The position numbers were made by a program, and so were the translations under genes. From Paraburkholderia sprentiae WSM5005 (GTDB lineage Bacteria > Pseudomonadota > Gammaproteobacteria > Burkholderiales > Burkholderiaceae): DNA of 64,000 bases. Numbering within the stretch: position 1 is the stretch's first letter; each line of letters opens with the position of its first letter. Of the stretch, positions 36,145 through 46,312 are shown piece by piece. The stretch covers positions 2,976,001-3,040,000 of the forward strand of contig NZ_CP017561.2 in assembly GCF_001865575.2 (NCBI RefSeq), given 5' to 3'. Below the pieces are notes generated by a model. That model saw only the letters and a program-made list of their open reading frames with translations. It ran no database searches and was not told the origin of the DNA.

Positions 36145-37911
36145 ATGGCCGACCCGATCATTTCCCGTTCGCACCGCGGCGTGAGCGCCCCCGCTGCCGC
36201 CCCCACCGACAACGGCACGCGCAGCCGCGCGCTGCCGCGCTGGCACTACCTCGTCGCACTGGCCGCGGGCGCGGCCAATACGCTGTCGTTCGCGCCGACG
36301 CCGCACGGCGGCTGGCTGCAGCTCGCGATCTTCGTGTTCTTCTTCGCGTGGCTCACGCGCAGTACCGGCTGGAAAAGCGCCGCGCTGACGGGCGGCGCGT
36401 TCGGCTTCGGCAACTTCCTGAGCGGCGTCTGGTGGCTGTATGTGAGCATGCACTACTACGGCGGCATGCCGGCGCCGCTCGCCGGCACGGCGCTGGTGCT
36501 GTTCTCGCTCTACCTCGCCGTTTATCCGGCACTCGCCGCGGGGGTATGGTCGTTCTGCGCGGGCCACGCACAGAACGGCGCGGTCGACGCGCGCGCGCCG
36601 CTCCCACCCTTCGCGCCGACCTGGCACGGCGCGCTGGCCTTTGCGAGCGCGTGGGCGATCGGCGAATGGCTGCGCGGCACGGTATTCACCGGCTTTCCGT
36701 GGCTCGCCACCGGTTATGCGCAGGTCGACGGCCCGCTCGCGGGGTTTGCGCCGGTGGTCGGCGTGTACGGCGTCGGCTGGATGGTCGCGCTGACGGCCGC
36801 GTTGATCGTGCAGGCGTTGCTGGCGCTGCTGCCGTCGTGGCGCTCCCGGCGTGCAAGTGAATCGCGCGATCCGAACGCCAGCGCCGACCATGACGCCGGC
36901 GGCCGCGCCGCGCGAGGCCGCGGCCCGCGCGTCGCCGCCATCGTCGTGCCTGCCGGCGTCGCGCTCACGCTGCTGGTGATCGGCCTGCTGCTGCCGCTCG
37001 TGCAGTGGACCACGCCCGCCAACGCACCGCTGTCGGTGCGTCTGCTGCAAGGCAACGTGAAGCAGGAGATGAAGTTCGAGGAAGCCGGCTTGCGTGCGGC
37101 GATCGACGAGTATCAGCAGATGATCACGTCGAAGCCGGCCGATCTGATCGTCACACCGGAAACCGCGATTCCGGTGCTCGCGCAGCAGCTGCCGCCGAAC
37201 TTCGCGGCGGCGATCCGCCAGTTCACGGATTCGACCGGCAGCGCGCTGCTGTTCGGCGCGATCGGCGGCACGATCACGCCGGACGGAAGGGTGGTCGACT
37301 ACACCAACAGCCTGTTCGGCGTCACGCCCGGCTCGCACGAGATCTACCGCTACGACAAGCATCACCTGGTGCCGTTCGGCGAATTCGTGCCGTGGGGCTT
37401 CCGCTGGTTCGTGAACCTGATGAACATTCCGCTCGGCGACTTCTTCCGCGGGCCGCCGGTGCAAAAGCCGTTCATGGTTCACAACCAGCCGGTCGCGGTG
37501 AACATCTGCTACGAGGACATCTTCGGCGAGGAGATCGCGCGCACGCTGCGCGAGAATGCGACGCCCGCCGGCGTGCTGATCAACTCGACCAATCTCGCGT
37601 GGTTCGGCGACACGGTCGCGCTCGACCAGCATCTGCAGATCGCGCGCATGCGCTCGCTCGAAACCGGCCGGCCGATGCTGCGCGCGACCAACACCGGCAT
37701 GACCGCCGCGATCGACGCGAACGGCCGCGTGATCGGGCGCCTGACGCCGTACACGGTTGGCTCGTTGGACGTCACCGTGCAAGGCACCTCGGGCAACACG
37801 CCCTACGTGACGAGCGGCAACAACACGGTGCTCGCGGTATCGGCGCTGCTGCTCGCGTTCGGTTTCGCGTTCGGACCGGCAATCGCGCGGCGACGCAACG
37901 GCAAGCGGTAA
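36145..37911 (+). CDS. lnt: Apolipoprotein N-acyltransferase
   Basis: Adds the third acyl chain to lipoproteins in the inner membrane. The 588-residue protein has several N-terminal membrane helices and a nitrilase-like periplasmic domain whose catalytic triad is readable: Glu339 (VTPETAIP), Lys405 (YDKHHLVPFGEFVP) and Cys455 (NICYEDIFGEE). It is somewhat longer than E. coli Lnt (512 residues) because of a low-complexity insert near residues 230-270 (RASESRDPNASADHD and Arg-rich). The gene ends at a strong bidirectional terminator. Confidence 0.95.
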   Translation: MADPIISRSHRGVSAPAAAPTDNGTRSRALPRWHYLVALAAGAANTLSFAPTPHGGWLQLAIFVFFFAWLTRSTGWKSAALTGGAFGFGNFLSGVWWLYVSMHYYGGMPAPLAGTALVLFSLYLAVYPALAAGVWSFCAGHAQNGAVDARAPLPPFAPTWHGALAFASAWAIGEWLRGTVFTGFPWLATGYAQVDGPLAGFAPVVGVYGVGWMVALTAALIVQALLALLPSWRSRRASESRDPNASADHDAGGRAARGRGPRVAAIVVPAGVALTLLVIGLLLPLVQWTTPANAPLSVRLLQGNVKQEMKFEEAGLRAAIDEYQQMITSKPADLIVTPETAIPVLAQQLPPNFAAAIRQFTDSTGSALLFGAIGGTITPDGRVVDYTNSLFGVTPGSHEIYRYDKHHLVPFGEFVPWGFRWFVNLMNIPLGDFFRGPPVQKPFMVHNQPVAVNICYEDIFGEEIARTLRENATPAGVLINSTNLAWFGDTVALDQHLQIARMRSLETGRPMLRATNTGMTAAIDANGRVIGRLTPYTVGSLDVTVQGTSGNTPYVTSGNNTVLAVSALLLAFGFAFGPAIARRRNGKR

Positions 37912-37945
37912 CGCCGGCGCCAACGTCAAGGCAACGACACCTCGC

Positions 37946-37981
37946 AAAAAAAATGCGCCTGACATGCAGGCGCATTTTTTT
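37946..37981. terminator. Bidirectional rho-independent terminator between lnt and gst
   Basis: atgcgcctg (37953-37961) and caggcgcat (37967-37975) form a 9-bp stem with a 5-nt loop, flanked by A-rich and T-rich runs on either side. It lies between the convergent lnt and glutathione transferase genes and can stop transcription from both. Confidence 0.9.
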
Positions 37982-38000
37982 CATGTTCACTCGAGCTTCG

Positions 38001-38615
38001 TCAGTCTTTCGGCACCGTATCGATGAACGACTGCCGCAGCGACAGTTTCTGGAAGTGCTTGTCCAGGTTCGCATGCGATTCGCGCCAGTTCAGTTGCGGC
38101 ATGCGGAAGTCCAGATAACCGAGCGCGCAGCCCACCGTGATGTCGGCCAGCGTGTAGTGATTGCTCGCGCACCACGGCTTGCTGCCGAGCCCCTGCGACA
38201 TCGCGATCAGCGCTTCGTCGATCTTGCGCTGCTGCCGCGCGACCCACGCGTCCACGCGCTGCTCGGGTGCGCGCTGCGTGCCTTCGAGGCGGATCAGCAC
38301 GGCTGCGTCGAGCAGGCCGTCGGCGAGCGCTTCCCAGCAACGCACCTCGATGCGCTCGCGCCCCGAGGGCGGGATCAGCTTGCCGACCGGCGACAGCGTA
38401 TCGACGTATTCGCAGATCACCCGCGAATCGAACACGGCCTCGCCGTCTTCCATCACGAGGCACGGCACCTTGCCGAGCGGATTGAAGGTGTGAATCCGGG
38501 TATCCGGCGCCCAGACGTTCTCGGGCACCAGTTCGTAGTCGATCTTCTTGTCGGCGAGCACGATACGCGCTTTACGCACGAACGGGCTGCCGAACGAACC
38601 GATGAGTTTCATCAT
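38001..38615 (-). CDS. Glutathione S-transferase family protein
   Basis: A 204-residue cytosolic glutathione transferase-like protein, closest in appearance to E. coli YibF. The N-terminal thioredoxin-like domain is MKLIGSFGSPFVRKARIVLADKKIDYELVPENVW, with FNPLGKVPCLVMEDGEAVFDS carrying the cis-Pro and glutathione gamma-Glu contacts (DS). The C-terminal helical domain ends in NLDKHFQKLSLRQSF. The usual Ser of beta-class-like enzymes is in the GSFGSPF region. The substrate is unknown. MM at the start leaves one residue of uncertainty. It is divergent from pepP and convergent with lnt. Confidence 0.9.
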   Translation of the reverse strand: MMKLIGSFGSPFVRKARIVLADKKIDYELVPENVWAPDTRIHTFNPLGKVPCLVMEDGEAVFDSRVICEYVDTLSPVGKLIPPSGRERIEVRCWEALADGLLDAAVLIRLEGTQRAPEQRVDAWVARQQRKIDEALIAMSQGLGSKPWCASNHYTLADITVGCALGYLDFRMPQLNWRESHANLDKHFQKLSLRQSFIDTVPKD

Positions 38616-38825
38616 GACCTTCTGCCTTTTCCTGAATCCGGCGAAAGTATAAGTGGTGTAAGGCGTTCAGGAACGTACCGTCGACATCTTCGCGCGCTGT
38701 CCGCCGACCCGCTGTGGACGGATTGCAACATGACGGCGGCCGCCGCGCCGTCGGGCCGCGCGCCAGGCGAATCAATGTAGCGCGCGGAGAATGGGCCCGT
38801 GGAACCGCGGCGCTACAATCACACG

Positions 38826-40244
38826 ATGAACCAGCCGACCGAACCCACCATCGCCATCGACGTCTACCGCACGCGCCGCGAGCGCGTTCTCGCCGCGCTG
38901 CGCGCGACGGGTGGCGGCGTCGCCATCGTGCCGACGGCGCCGCAAGCGCTGCGCAATCGCGACGCCGACTATCCGTACCGCCACGACAGCTACTTCTATT
39001 ATCTGACCGGCTTCACCGAGCCCGAGGCGCTGCTGGTGCTCGACGCCAGCGCAGCGCCCGGCGCACCGTCGTCGATCCTGTTCTGCCGCGAGAGAAACCT
39101 CGAGCGCGAGACGTGGGAAGGCTTGCGCTTCGGCCCCGACGGCGCGCGCGAGGCGTGCGGGCTCGACGCCGCGTTCCCGATCGGCGAACTCGACACCCAG
39201 TTGCCGCGCATCATCGCCGACAAGCCGGCGCTGCACTACGCGCTCGGCACGTCGGCACGTTTCGACGAACAGGTGCGCGGCTGGCTCGACGCGGTGCGCG
39301 CGCAAAGCCGGGCGGGCACCGTCGCGCCCGCGGCCGCGCGCGACCTGCTGCCGTTGCTCGACGAGATGCGGCTCGTCAAGGACGACCACGAACTCGCGAT
39401 CATGCGCCGCGCGGGGCAGATTTCAGCGGCCGCGCATCGTCGCGCGATGGCGGCCTGCCGGCCCGGCATCCGCGAATACGAGCTCGAGGCCGAACTGCTC
39501 TACACGTTCCGCCAGTTCGGCGCGCAGGCGCCGGCCTATACGTCGATCGTCGCGGCGGGCGCCAACGCGTGCGTGCTGCACTACCCGGCCGGCAACGCGA
39601 TCGCGCGGGACGGCGAGCTGATCCTGATCGACGCGGCCTGCGAACTCGACGGCTACGCGTCCGACATCACGCGCACGTTTCCGGCAAGCGGCCGTTTCAC
39701 GCCCGCGCAGCGCGAACTCTACGACATCGTGCTGGCCGCGCAGCAGGCTGCCGTCGACGCGACCCGCGCCGGCGCGAGCTTCGACGATCCGCACCAGGCC
39801 GCGCTGCGGGTACTGTCGCAGGGGCTGCTCGACACTGGCATCGTGCCGCGCGCGAAGTTCGCCTCGGTCGACGATGTGATCGCCGAGCGCGCCTACGCGC
39901 CGTACTACATGCACCGCACCGGCCACTGGCTCGGCATGGACGTGCACGATTGCGGCGACTACCGCGAGCGCGGCGCGCCGCGCGACGAGGCGGGCGCGCT
40001 GCCGTGGCGCACGCTGCGCGCGTCGATGACGCTGACGATCGAGCCGGGCCTGTACGTCCGCCCGGCCGAGGGTGTACCCGAGCGTTACTGGAACATCGGC
40101 ATCCGCATCGAGGACGACGCGATCGTCACACCGACCGGCTGCGAGCTGATCACGCGCGACGTACCGGTCGCCGCCGACGAGATCGAGGCGCTGATGCAGG
40201 AAGCGCACACGACCCATCAAGCGTCTCATCAAGCGAGGATCTGA
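38826..40244 (+). CDS. pepP: Xaa-Pro aminopeptidase
   Basis: Removes N-terminal residues preceding proline. The 472-residue enzyme has a non-catalytic N-terminal domain (DYPYRHDSYFYYLTGF) and a pita-bread domain with the five dinuclear metal ligands readable: Asp in LIDAACEL, Asp in SDITRTF, His in TGHWLGMDVHD, Glu in TIEPGLYV, and Glu in RIEDDAIVT. The ATG at 38826 (MNQPTEPTIAIDVYRTRR) is preferred to an upstream in-frame start at 38799. ubiH begins 6 bp after the stop, so the two are coupled, as in E. coli (pepP-ubiH). Confidence 0.94.
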   Translation: MNQPTEPTIAIDVYRTRRERVLAALRATGGGVAIVPTAPQALRNRDADYPYRHDSYFYYLTGFTEPEALLVLDASAAPGAPSSILFCRERNLERETWEGLRFGPDGAREACGLDAAFPIGELDTQLPRIIADKPALHYALGTSARFDEQVRGWLDAVRAQSRAGTVAPAAARDLLPLLDEMRLVKDDHELAIMRRAGQISAAAHRRAMAACRPGIREYELEAELLYTFRQFGAQAPAYTSIVAAGANACVLHYPAGNAIARDGELILIDAACELDGYASDITRTFPASGRFTPAQRELYDIVLAAQQAAVDATRAGASFDDPHQAALRVLSQGLLDTGIVPRAKFASVDDVIAERAYAPYYMHRTGHWLGMDVHDCGDYRERGAPRDEAGALPWRTLRASMTLTIEPGLYVRPAEGVPERYWNIGIRIEDDAIVTPTGCELITRDVPVAADEIEALMQEAHTTHQASHQARI

Positions 40245-40250
40245 TCCGCG

Positions 40251-41522
40251 ATGAACGAAGCCGCTCAATCCGCGGTGATCCTGAGGCCCGCGTCCCACCA
40301 GCAGGGGTTCGATTTCGACGTGACGATCGTCGGCGCGGGGCCGGTCGGCCTTGCGCTGGCCGGCTGGCTCGCGCGCCGCAGCGTGACGCGCGAGCTGAAG
40401 ATCGCGCTCGTCGACGCGCGCGAGCCGGAAGACTCGATCGCCGATCCGCGCGCGATCGCGGTCTCGCACGGCAGCCGGATGATCCTCGAGCCGCTGCGCT
40501 GGCCGGCCGACGCCACCGCGATCGAGCGCATCCACGTGTCACAGCGCGGTCATTTCGGCCGCACGCTGATCGATCATCGCGAGCACGGGCTGCCGGCGCT
40601 CGGCTATGTGCTGCGCTACGGCTCGATCGTGCACGGCCTCGCAGAAGCCGTGCATGCGACGCCGGTCCACTGGTTCCGCTCGACCTCGGCCGGCGCGCCG
40701 GTTCAGGAGCTCGACGGCGTCACGCTGCCGATCGAAACCGCGGGCGTTGCGCGCCAGTTGCGCACGCGGATTCTGGTGAACGCCGAGGGCGGGCTGTTCG
40801 GCGATCAGAAGCACGCGAAAAACGTGAGCCGCACCGCGGACGAAGACGCCGGCGCACGCAACATCGCCACAAACAACGCCGGCTCGCGCGACTACGGCCA
40901 GACCGCGCTGGTCGGCACGGTCACCGCGTCCGCGCCGCAGCCGCACGTCGCATGGGAGCGCTTCACGTCGCAGGGCCCGATCGCGCTACTGCCGATGGGC
41001 GGCGTGCGCGGCGCCGACTACGCGCTGGTCTGGTGCTGCGCGCCGGATGAAGCCGCGCGCCGTGCGCAACTGTCCGACGAAACGTTCCTGCGCGAGCTCG
41101 ACGCCGCGTTTGGCGATCGGATGGGCCGCTTCACGCACATCAAGGGACGCGCGTCGTTCCCGCTCGGACTCAATACGGTCGACACGCTCGTGAATGGCCA
41201 CATCGTCGCGATCGGCAATGCGGCGCAGACGTTGCATCCGGTCGCGGGCCAGGGCCTCAATCTGGGCTTGCGCGACGCGCACGCGCTCACCGATGCACTG
41301 TCGGCCGAGGGCCCAACCCCGCTCGCGCTCGCGCGCTTCGCGCAACGCCGCGCGCTCGACCGGCGCCTGACGATCGGCTCGACCGATACGCTCGCGCGCC
41401 TGTTCACCGTCGACTTCGCGCCGCTCGCGGTGCTGCGCGGCCTCGCACTGACCGCACTCGAATTCGTCCCGCCGGTGAAAACCGCGCTCGCCCGGCAGAT
41501 GATGTTCGGCCAGCGCCGCTAG
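40251..41522 (+). CDS. ubiH: 2-octaprenyl-6-methoxyphenol hydroxylase UbiH
   Basis: FAD-dependent monooxygenase of ubiquinone synthesis that hydroxylates the quinone ring. The 423 residues show the N-terminal FAD motif VTIVGAGPVGLALAGWLAR, the DARAIAVSHGS region and the UbiH-type C-terminal signature GNAAQTLHPVAGQGLNLGLRD. It follows pepP by 6 bp in the order seen in E. coli. An N-terminal stretch of 20 residues before the FAD motif is unusual but modest. UbiF/VisC are close paralogues; the GNAAQTLHP motif favours UbiH. Confidence 0.9.
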   Translation: MNEAAQSAVILRPASHQQGFDFDVTIVGAGPVGLALAGWLARRSVTRELKIALVDAREPEDSIADPRAIAVSHGSRMILEPLRWPADATAIERIHVSQRGHFGRTLIDHREHGLPALGYVLRYGSIVHGLAEAVHATPVHWFRSTSAGAPVQELDGVTLPIETAGVARQLRTRILVNAEGGLFGDQKHAKNVSRTADEDAGARNIATNNAGSRDYGQTALVGTVTASAPQPHVAWERFTSQGPIALLPMGGVRGADYALVWCCAPDEAARRAQLSDETFLRELDAAFGDRMGRFTHIKGRASFPLGLNTVDTLVNGHIVAIGNAAQTLHPVAGQGLNLGLRDAHALTDALSAEGPTPLALARFAQRRALDRRLTIGSTDTLARLFTVDFAPLAVLRGLALTALEFVPPVKTALARQMMFGQRR

Positions 41523-41536
41523 GCGCGCACAGCGCT

Positions 41537-41557
41537 GCGCGGCTCTATGAGCCGCGC
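41537..41557 (+). terminator. Probable terminator after ubiH
   Basis: gcgcggct (41537-41544) and agccgcgc (41550-41557) pair with a 5-nt loop. The following gactttcat is only weakly T-rich, so termination may be incomplete. It sits 15 bp after the ubiH stop, in the 189-bp gap before dusB, where a -10-like taaaat at 41630-41635 could start dusB transcription. Confidence 0.55.
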
Positions 41558-41711
41558 GACTTTCATAGAAGATTGAACGGGTTACGAGATCCGGTTCGCG
41601 AGTCCCGCTAAGCCGTTAACGCTAAAATGGCTGTTTTCCCCTCGCATTTCGCGCTGCGCCGGCTGTCACGGTTACCAAATCCTGACCCCTTCGCTGGCGT
41701 GCGCTCACGTC

Positions 41712-42788
41712 ATGCCTACACTCGGCTCCCACAATCTGCGTAACAACCTGTTCGTCGCCCCGATGGCCGGCGTGACCGACCGGCCGTTCCGCCAGTTGTG
41801 CAAACGGCTCGGCGCGGGCTACGCGGTGTCGGAAATGGTCGCGTCGAACGCGCAGCTGTGGAAGAGCGAAAAGACCATGCGCCGCGCCAATCACGAAGGC
41901 GAGGTCGAACCGATCGCGGTGCAGATCGCCGGCGCGGACCCCGACATGATGGCCGAGGCCGCCCGCTACAACGTCGCGAACGGCGCGCAGATCATCGACA
42001 TCAACATGGGCTGCCCGGCCAAGAAGGTCTGCAACGTCGCGGCCGGGTCAGCGCTGCTGCAGAACGAACCGCTGGTGCAGCGCATCGTCGAGGCGGTCGT
42101 CAACGCGGTCGGCGTCGGGCCCGACGCAGTGCCCGTCACGCTGAAAATCCGCACCGGCTGGAATCGCGAGAACAAGAATGCGCTGAACGTCGCGCGTCTC
42201 GCGCAAGCAGCGGGTATTTCGATGCTGACCGTGCACGGCCGCACGCGCGCCGACCTGTATCACGGCGACGCCGAGTACGAAACCATCGCCGCGGTCAAGG
42301 CGGCGGTGCGCATTCCGGTCGTCGCGAACGGCGACATCACCTCGCCGCACAAGGCGCGCGAAGTGCTCGCCGCGACCGGCGCGGACGCGATCATGATCGG
42401 GCGCGCCGCGCAGGGCCGTCCGTGGCTGTTCCGCGAGATCGAGCATTTCCTGCAAACGGGCGAGCTACTGCCGCCGCCGCGCATCGACGAAATCCAGCAG
42501 GTGATGAACGAGCATCTCGAAGATCACTACGCTTTTTACGGGGAATTTACCGGTGTTCGCACTGCGCGCAAGCACATCGGCTGGTACACTCGCGGCCTTT
42601 CCGGCGCCAACCTGTTCCGGCATCGCATGAATACGCTGGACAGCACGCGCGAACAGCTCCTCGCCGTCAACGAATTCTTTGACGCGCAAAAGGCGATCTC
42701 AGACCGCCTCGTCTACGTCGACGAAGCGCCCGGCAACCCCGGGCTCGACAGCGAGAGCGAGGACAACCCAGACCGACTAGCAGCATGA
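41712..42788 (+). CDS. dusB: tRNA-dihydrouridine synthase B
   Basis: FMN-dependent reductase that makes dihydrouridine at position 17 of tRNA. The 358-residue protein has the conserved APMAGVTDRPFR at the start, QIAGADPDMM, NMGCPAKKVCN with the catalytic Cys, TVHGRTRADLYHG and ANGDITSP. Its last codons overlap fis by four bases (ATGA), so translation of fis is coupled to dusB, the conserved proteobacterial arrangement. A probable promoter lies in the region 41600-41711. Confidence 0.96.
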   Translation: MPTLGSHNLRNNLFVAPMAGVTDRPFRQLCKRLGAGYAVSEMVASNAQLWKSEKTMRRANHEGEVEPIAVQIAGADPDMMAEAARYNVANGAQIIDINMGCPAKKVCNVAAGSALLQNEPLVQRIVEAVVNAVGVGPDAVPVTLKIRTGWNRENKNALNVARLAQAAGISMLTVHGRTRADLYHGDAEYETIAAVKAAVRIPVVANGDITSPHKAREVLAATGADAIMIGRAAQGRPWLFREIEHFLQTGELLPPPRIDEIQQVMNEHLEDHYAFYGEFTGVRTARKHIGWYTRGLSGANLFRHRMNTLDSTREQLLAVNEFFDAQKAISDRLVYVDEAPGNPGLDSESEDNPDRLAA

Positions 42789-43018
42789 GCAAGAACAATA
42801 TCGAACAATCTGTCCGCGACAGCCTGGACGTGTATTTCCAGGATCTCGACGGCTCCAATCCGCACGACGTCTACGACATGGTCATTTCATGCGTGGAAAA
42901 ACCGTTGCTCGAAGTGGTGCTCGAGCAGGCCGGTGGCAACCAGTCGCTGGCCGCCGAGTATCTCGGCATCAACCGCAACACGCTGCGCAAGAAGCTGCAA
43001 CAACACGGTTTGCTGTAG
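42785..43018 (+). CDS. fis: DNA-binding protein Fis
   Basis: A 77-residue nucleoid protein that bends DNA and stimulates rRNA and recombination promoters. The C-terminal helix-turn-helix GNQSLAAEYLGINRNTLRKKLQQHGLL is diagnostic. It is shorter than E. coli Fis (98 aa), lacking part of the N-terminal beta-hairpin, as in other beta-proteobacteria. It overlaps dusB and is followed by purH after 55 bp. Confidence 0.96.
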   Translation: MSKNNIEQSVRDSLDVYFQDLDGSNPHDVYDMVISCVEKPLLEVVLEQAGGNQSLAAEYLGINRNTLRKKLQQHGLL

Positions 43019-43073
43019 CGCGTTGTAGTTTCTGGCGCCCTGCCACGTTTCCCTTCGGCTTTTCGTCTTCATC

Positions 43074-44639
43074 ATGATCAAGCAAGCGCTCATCTCCGTT
43101 TCCGACAAGTCCGGTATCGTCGACTTCGCCAAATCGCTGTCGGACCTCGGCATCAAGATCCTGTCGACCGGCGGCACCGCGAAACTGCTCGCGGACGCGG
43201 GCCTGTCCGTCACCGAAGTCGCCGACTACACGGGCTTCCCGGAAATGCTCGACGGGCGCGTGAAGACATTGCATCCGAAGGTGCACGGCGGCATCCTCGC
43301 GCGCCGCGATCTGCCCGAGCACATGGCCGCCCTCGAGAAACACGACATTCCGACCATCGACCTGCTGGTGGTGAACCTGTACCCGTTCGTGCAGACCGTG
43401 TCGAAGGAAGAGTGCTCGCTCGAGGACGCAATCGAGAACATCGACATCGGCGGCCCGACGATGCTGCGCTCGGCCGCGAAGAATCACCGCGACGTGACGG
43501 TGGTGGTCGATCCGGCCGACTACGCGGTCGTGCTCGACGAAATGCGCGCGAACGGCAACACGGTGTCGTACAAGACGAACTTCCGCCTTGCCACCAAGGT
43601 GTACGCGCACACCGCGCAGTACGACGGCGCGATCACCAACTACCTGACGAGCCTGACCGACGCGTTGCAGCACTCGTCGCGCAACGAATACCCGGCCACC
43701 TTCAACATGGCGTTCGAAAAGGTCCAGGACCTGCGCTACGGCGAAAACCCGCACCAGAGCGCGGCGTTCTACCGCGACCTAGCGGTGCCGGCCGGCGCGC
43801 TCGCCAACTACAACCAGCTGCAGGGCAAGGAACTGTCGTACAACAACATCGCCGACTCCGACGCGGCGTGGGAATGCGTGAAGACCTTCGACGTGCCGGC
43901 CTGCGTGATCGTCAAGCACGCGAATCCGTGCGGCGTCGCGATCGGCGCGAACGCGCACGAAGCGTATTCGAAGGCGTTCCAGACGGATCCGACCTCGGCC
44001 TTCGGCGGCATCATCGCGTTCAACCGGGAAGTCGACGAAGCGGCCGCGCAAGCCGTCGCGAAGCAGTTCGTCGAAGTGCTGATCGCGCCTTCGTTCAGCG
44101 CCGAAGCGCGTCAGCTGTTCGCGGCGAAGCAGAACGTGCGTCTGCTCGAAATCGCACTGGGCGAAGGCCATAACACGTTCGACCTGAAGCGCGTCGGCGG
44201 CGGCCTGCTGGTGCAGTCGCTCGACTCGAGGAACGTTCAGCCCCGCGAACTGCGCGTCGTCACGAAGCGTCATCCGACGCCGAGGGAAATGGACGACCTG
44301 CTGTTCGCATGGCGCGTCGCGAAGTACGTGAAGTCGAACGCGATCGTGTTCTGCGGGAACGGCATGACGCTCGGCGTCGGCGCGGGCCAGATGAGCCGCG
44401 TGGACTCCGCGCGGATCGCGAGCATCAAGGCGCAGAACGCCGGTCTGACGCTGACCGGTTCGGCAGTCGCATCGGACGCTTTCTTCCCGTTTCGCGACGG
44501 TCTGGACGTGGTCGTCGCGGCAGGCGCGACCTGCGTGATCCAGCCGGGCGGCTCGGTGCGTGACGACGAAGTGGTCGGCGCCGCTGACGAGCACAACATC
44601 GCGATGGTGCTGACGGGCGTGCGTCACTTCCGTCATTGA
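43074..44639 (+). CDS. purH: Bifunctional AICAR transformylase/IMP cyclohydrolase
   Basis: Performs the last two steps of inosine monophosphate synthesis. The 521-residue protein begins with the MGS-like cyclohydrolase domain ([40 protein letters not shown]). It continues into the transformylase domain with [24 protein letters not shown] (catalytic Lys-His) and [14 protein letters not shown]. It lies downstream of dusB-fis, suggesting co-transcription, and ends at a good terminator. Confidence 0.97.
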   Translation: MIKQALISVSDKSGIVDFAKSLSDLGIKILSTGGTAKLLADAGLSVTEVADYTGFPEMLDGRVKTLHPKVHGGILARRDLPEHMAALEKHDIPTIDLLVVNLYPFVQTVSKEECSLEDAIENIDIGGPTMLRSAAKNHRDVTVVVDPADYAVVLDEMRANGNTVSYKTNFRLATKVYAHTAQYDGAITNYLTSLTDALQHSSRNEYPATFNMAFEKVQDLRYGENPHQSAAFYRDLAVPAGALANYNQLQGKELSYNNIADSDAAWECVKTFDVPACVIVKHANPCGVAIGANAHEAYSKAFQTDPTSAFGGIIAFNREVDEAAAQAVAKQFVEVLIAPSFSAEARQLFAAKQNVRLLEIALGEGHNTFDLKRVGGGLLVQSLDSRNVQPRELRVVTKRHPTPREMDDLLFAWRVAKYVKSNAIVFCGNGMTLGVGAGQMSRVDSARIASIKAQNAGLTLTGSAVASDAFFPFRDGLDVVVAAGATCVIQPGGSVRDDEVVGAADEHNIAMVLTGVRHFRH

Positions 44640-44662
44640 TCGCCGAGCTTCGGTAGCGGCAA

Positions 44663-44695
44663 AAAAGGCCCGCGGGTTGTCCCGCTGGGCCTTTT
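44663..44695 (+). terminator. Rho-independent terminator after purH
   Basis: aaaggccc, gcggg, ttgt, cccgc, t, gggccttt forms a 13-bp interrupted stem and is followed by tgtttg. A-rich sequence on the other side may let it also stop the convergent KTSC-like gene. Confidence 0.85.
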
Positions 44696-44712
44696 GTTTG
44701 GGAACGACGCGC

Positions 44713-44952
44713 TCAATCGTCCGGCTCTTTGCGCGCGTAACCGTCCCGCACTTGCGCATGCTGGCTGATGTAGGTGCCCAAACCCCGTCCGCGGCGCGCC
44801 AGACGCTTTAGCACCGCCACATGTTCGGTGCCCACACTCTGCTCTGTGTACCAATACACGACGCCCGGCCGAAAGCGCACCTTGATGAAATCGTCGCCGA
44901 TTTCGTAAGCGTCGACACCGGACTCGCCGCTGAGATTCCCGTAGCGTTCCAT
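44713..44952 (-). CDS. Small KTSC-domain-like hypothetical protein
   Basis: A 79-residue protein: the core [31 protein letters not shown], then [20 protein letters not shown], resembles the KTSC domain, a small beta-rich fold often fused to or near nucleic-acid enzymes. Function is unknown. A purine-rich site (ggaggcgatcgagg, read on the minus strand) sits just before the ATG. It lies alone between purH and ruvC, convergent with purH and divergent from ruvC. Alternative: another small uncharacterised domain. Confidence 0.68.
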   Translation of the reverse strand: MERYGNLSGESGVDAYEIGDDFIKVRFRPGVVYWYTEQSVGTEHVAVLKRLARRGRGLGTYISQHAQVRDGYARKEPDD

Positions 44953-45081
44953 CCTCGATCGCCTCCTTGCGCATTGCCGCAGCAGCTTTTATTCCGCCAG
45001 GCACGCGGCGAGCGGACCGCCGCGCGCCGCGTTCGTTGTAGTATCGCAGGCACCTGGTTTTTATCGCTTGTGCGGCACCTC

Positions 45082-45624
45082 ATGAAAATTCTCGGCATCG
45101 ACCCCGGCCTGCGCGTAACGGGCTTCGGCGTGATCGAACAACACGGCCACACACTGCGCTACGTCGCGAGCGGCGTGATCCGCACCGCCGACGCCGATTT
45201 GCCGTCGCGGCTCGGTACCATCTTCGCGGGCATTTCGACGCTGATCCGCGAGCACGCGCCGGATCAGGCGGCGATCGAAAAAGTCTTCGTCAATGTCAAT
45301 CCGCAATCGACGCTGCTGCTCGGCCAGGCGCGCGGCGCCGCGATCTGCGGGCTCGTCGCGGGCGGCGTGCCGGTCGCCGAATACACGGCCCTGCAGTTGA
45401 AGCAGTCGATAGTCGGCTATGGCCGCGCGACCAAGGAGCAAATGCAGCAGATGGTCGTGCGCCTGCTGAGCCTGTCAGGCGTACCGGGCACCGACGCCGC
45501 CGACGCGCTAGGCATGGCCATCTGCCACGCGCACGGCGGCTCGACCCTGAGCACGCTCGGCGGCATCGCGCCGGCGCTCGCGAAAAAGGGGCTGCGGGTG
45601 CGGCGCGGGCGTCTGGTCGGCTAG
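45082..45624 (+). CDS. ruvC: Crossover junction endodeoxyribonuclease RuvC
   Basis: Resolves Holliday junctions by paired nicks. The 180-residue nuclease has the RNase-H-like acidic residues: Asp7 in [12 protein letters not shown], the Glu in [23 protein letters not shown], and Asp-x-x-Asp in [15 protein letters not shown]. The start [10 protein letters not shown] at 45082 matches the family; the open frame extends upstream into the KTSC gene's strand and is not used. ruvA starts 76 bp downstream and ruvB 30 bp after that. Confidence 0.96.
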   Translation: MKILGIDPGLRVTGFGVIEQHGHTLRYVASGVIRTADADLPSRLGTIFAGISTLIREHAPDQAAIEKVFVNVNPQSTLLLGQARGAAICGLVAGGVPVAEYTALQLKQSIVGYGRATKEQMQQMVVRLLSLSGVPGTDAADALGMAICHAHGGSTLSTLGGIAPALAKKGLRVRRGRLVG

Positions 45625-45700
45625 CGCAACGATGCCCCGCGCCGCCGATCCGCTGCGCTACACTCGCGCTTTCCCATCCGACTCTGAAAACTAATCCGCC

Positions 45701-46282
45701 ATGATCGGTCGCATCGCCGGCGTTCTGCTGGAAAAAAACCCGCCGCATCTGCTCGTCGACTGCAACGGCGTCGGCTACGAAGTGGATGTGCCGATGAGCA
45801 CCTTCTACAACCTGCCGTCGACCGGCGAGCGCGTCGTGCTGCTCACGCAGATGATCGTGCGCGAGGACGCGCATCTGCTGTACGGCTTCGGCACCGCGCA
45901 GGAACGTGCGACGTTCCGCGAGTTGCTGAAGATTTCCGGCATCGGCGCGCGCATGGCGCTGGCGGTGCTGTCCGGCATGAGCGTCGCGGAGCTCGCGCAG
46001 ACCGTCACCATGCAGGACGCCGCGCGCCTGACTCGTGTGCCGGGCATCGGCAAGAAGACCGCCGAGCGGCTGCTGCTCGAACTGAAGGGCAAGCTCGGCG
46101 CCGACCTCGGCGCGATGGCGGGCGCCGCGTCGCCATCCGATCACGCATCCGACATCCTCAACGCGCTGCTTGCGCTCGGCTACTCGGAAAAGGAAGCGCT
46201 CGCGGCGGTCAAGAACGTGCCGGCCGGCACCGGCGTGTCCGAGGGCATCAAGCTCGCGTTGAAGGCGCTGTCGAAGGGCTAA
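45701..46282 (+). CDS. ruvA: Holliday junction branch migration protein RuvA
   Basis: A 193-residue tetrameric protein that binds four-way junctions and loads RuvB. The N-terminal OB-fold is [31 protein letters not shown]. The central tandem helix-hairpin-helix region includes [19 protein letters not shown] and [22 protein letters not shown]. The C-terminal domain III ([20 protein letters not shown]) contacts RuvB. Operon ruvC-ruvA-ruvB. Confidence 0.97.
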   Translation: MIGRIAGVLLEKNPPHLLVDCNGVGYEVDVPMSTFYNLPSTGERVVLLTQMIVREDAHLLYGFGTAQERATFRELLKISGIGARMALAVLSGMSVAELAQTVTMQDAARLTRVPGIGKKTAERLLLELKGKLGADLGAMAGAASPSDHASDILNALLALGYSEKEALAAVKNVPAGTGVSEGIKLALKALSKG

Positions 46283-46312
46283 GCTCCAGGCCACGCACGG
46301 TACAATGACCGC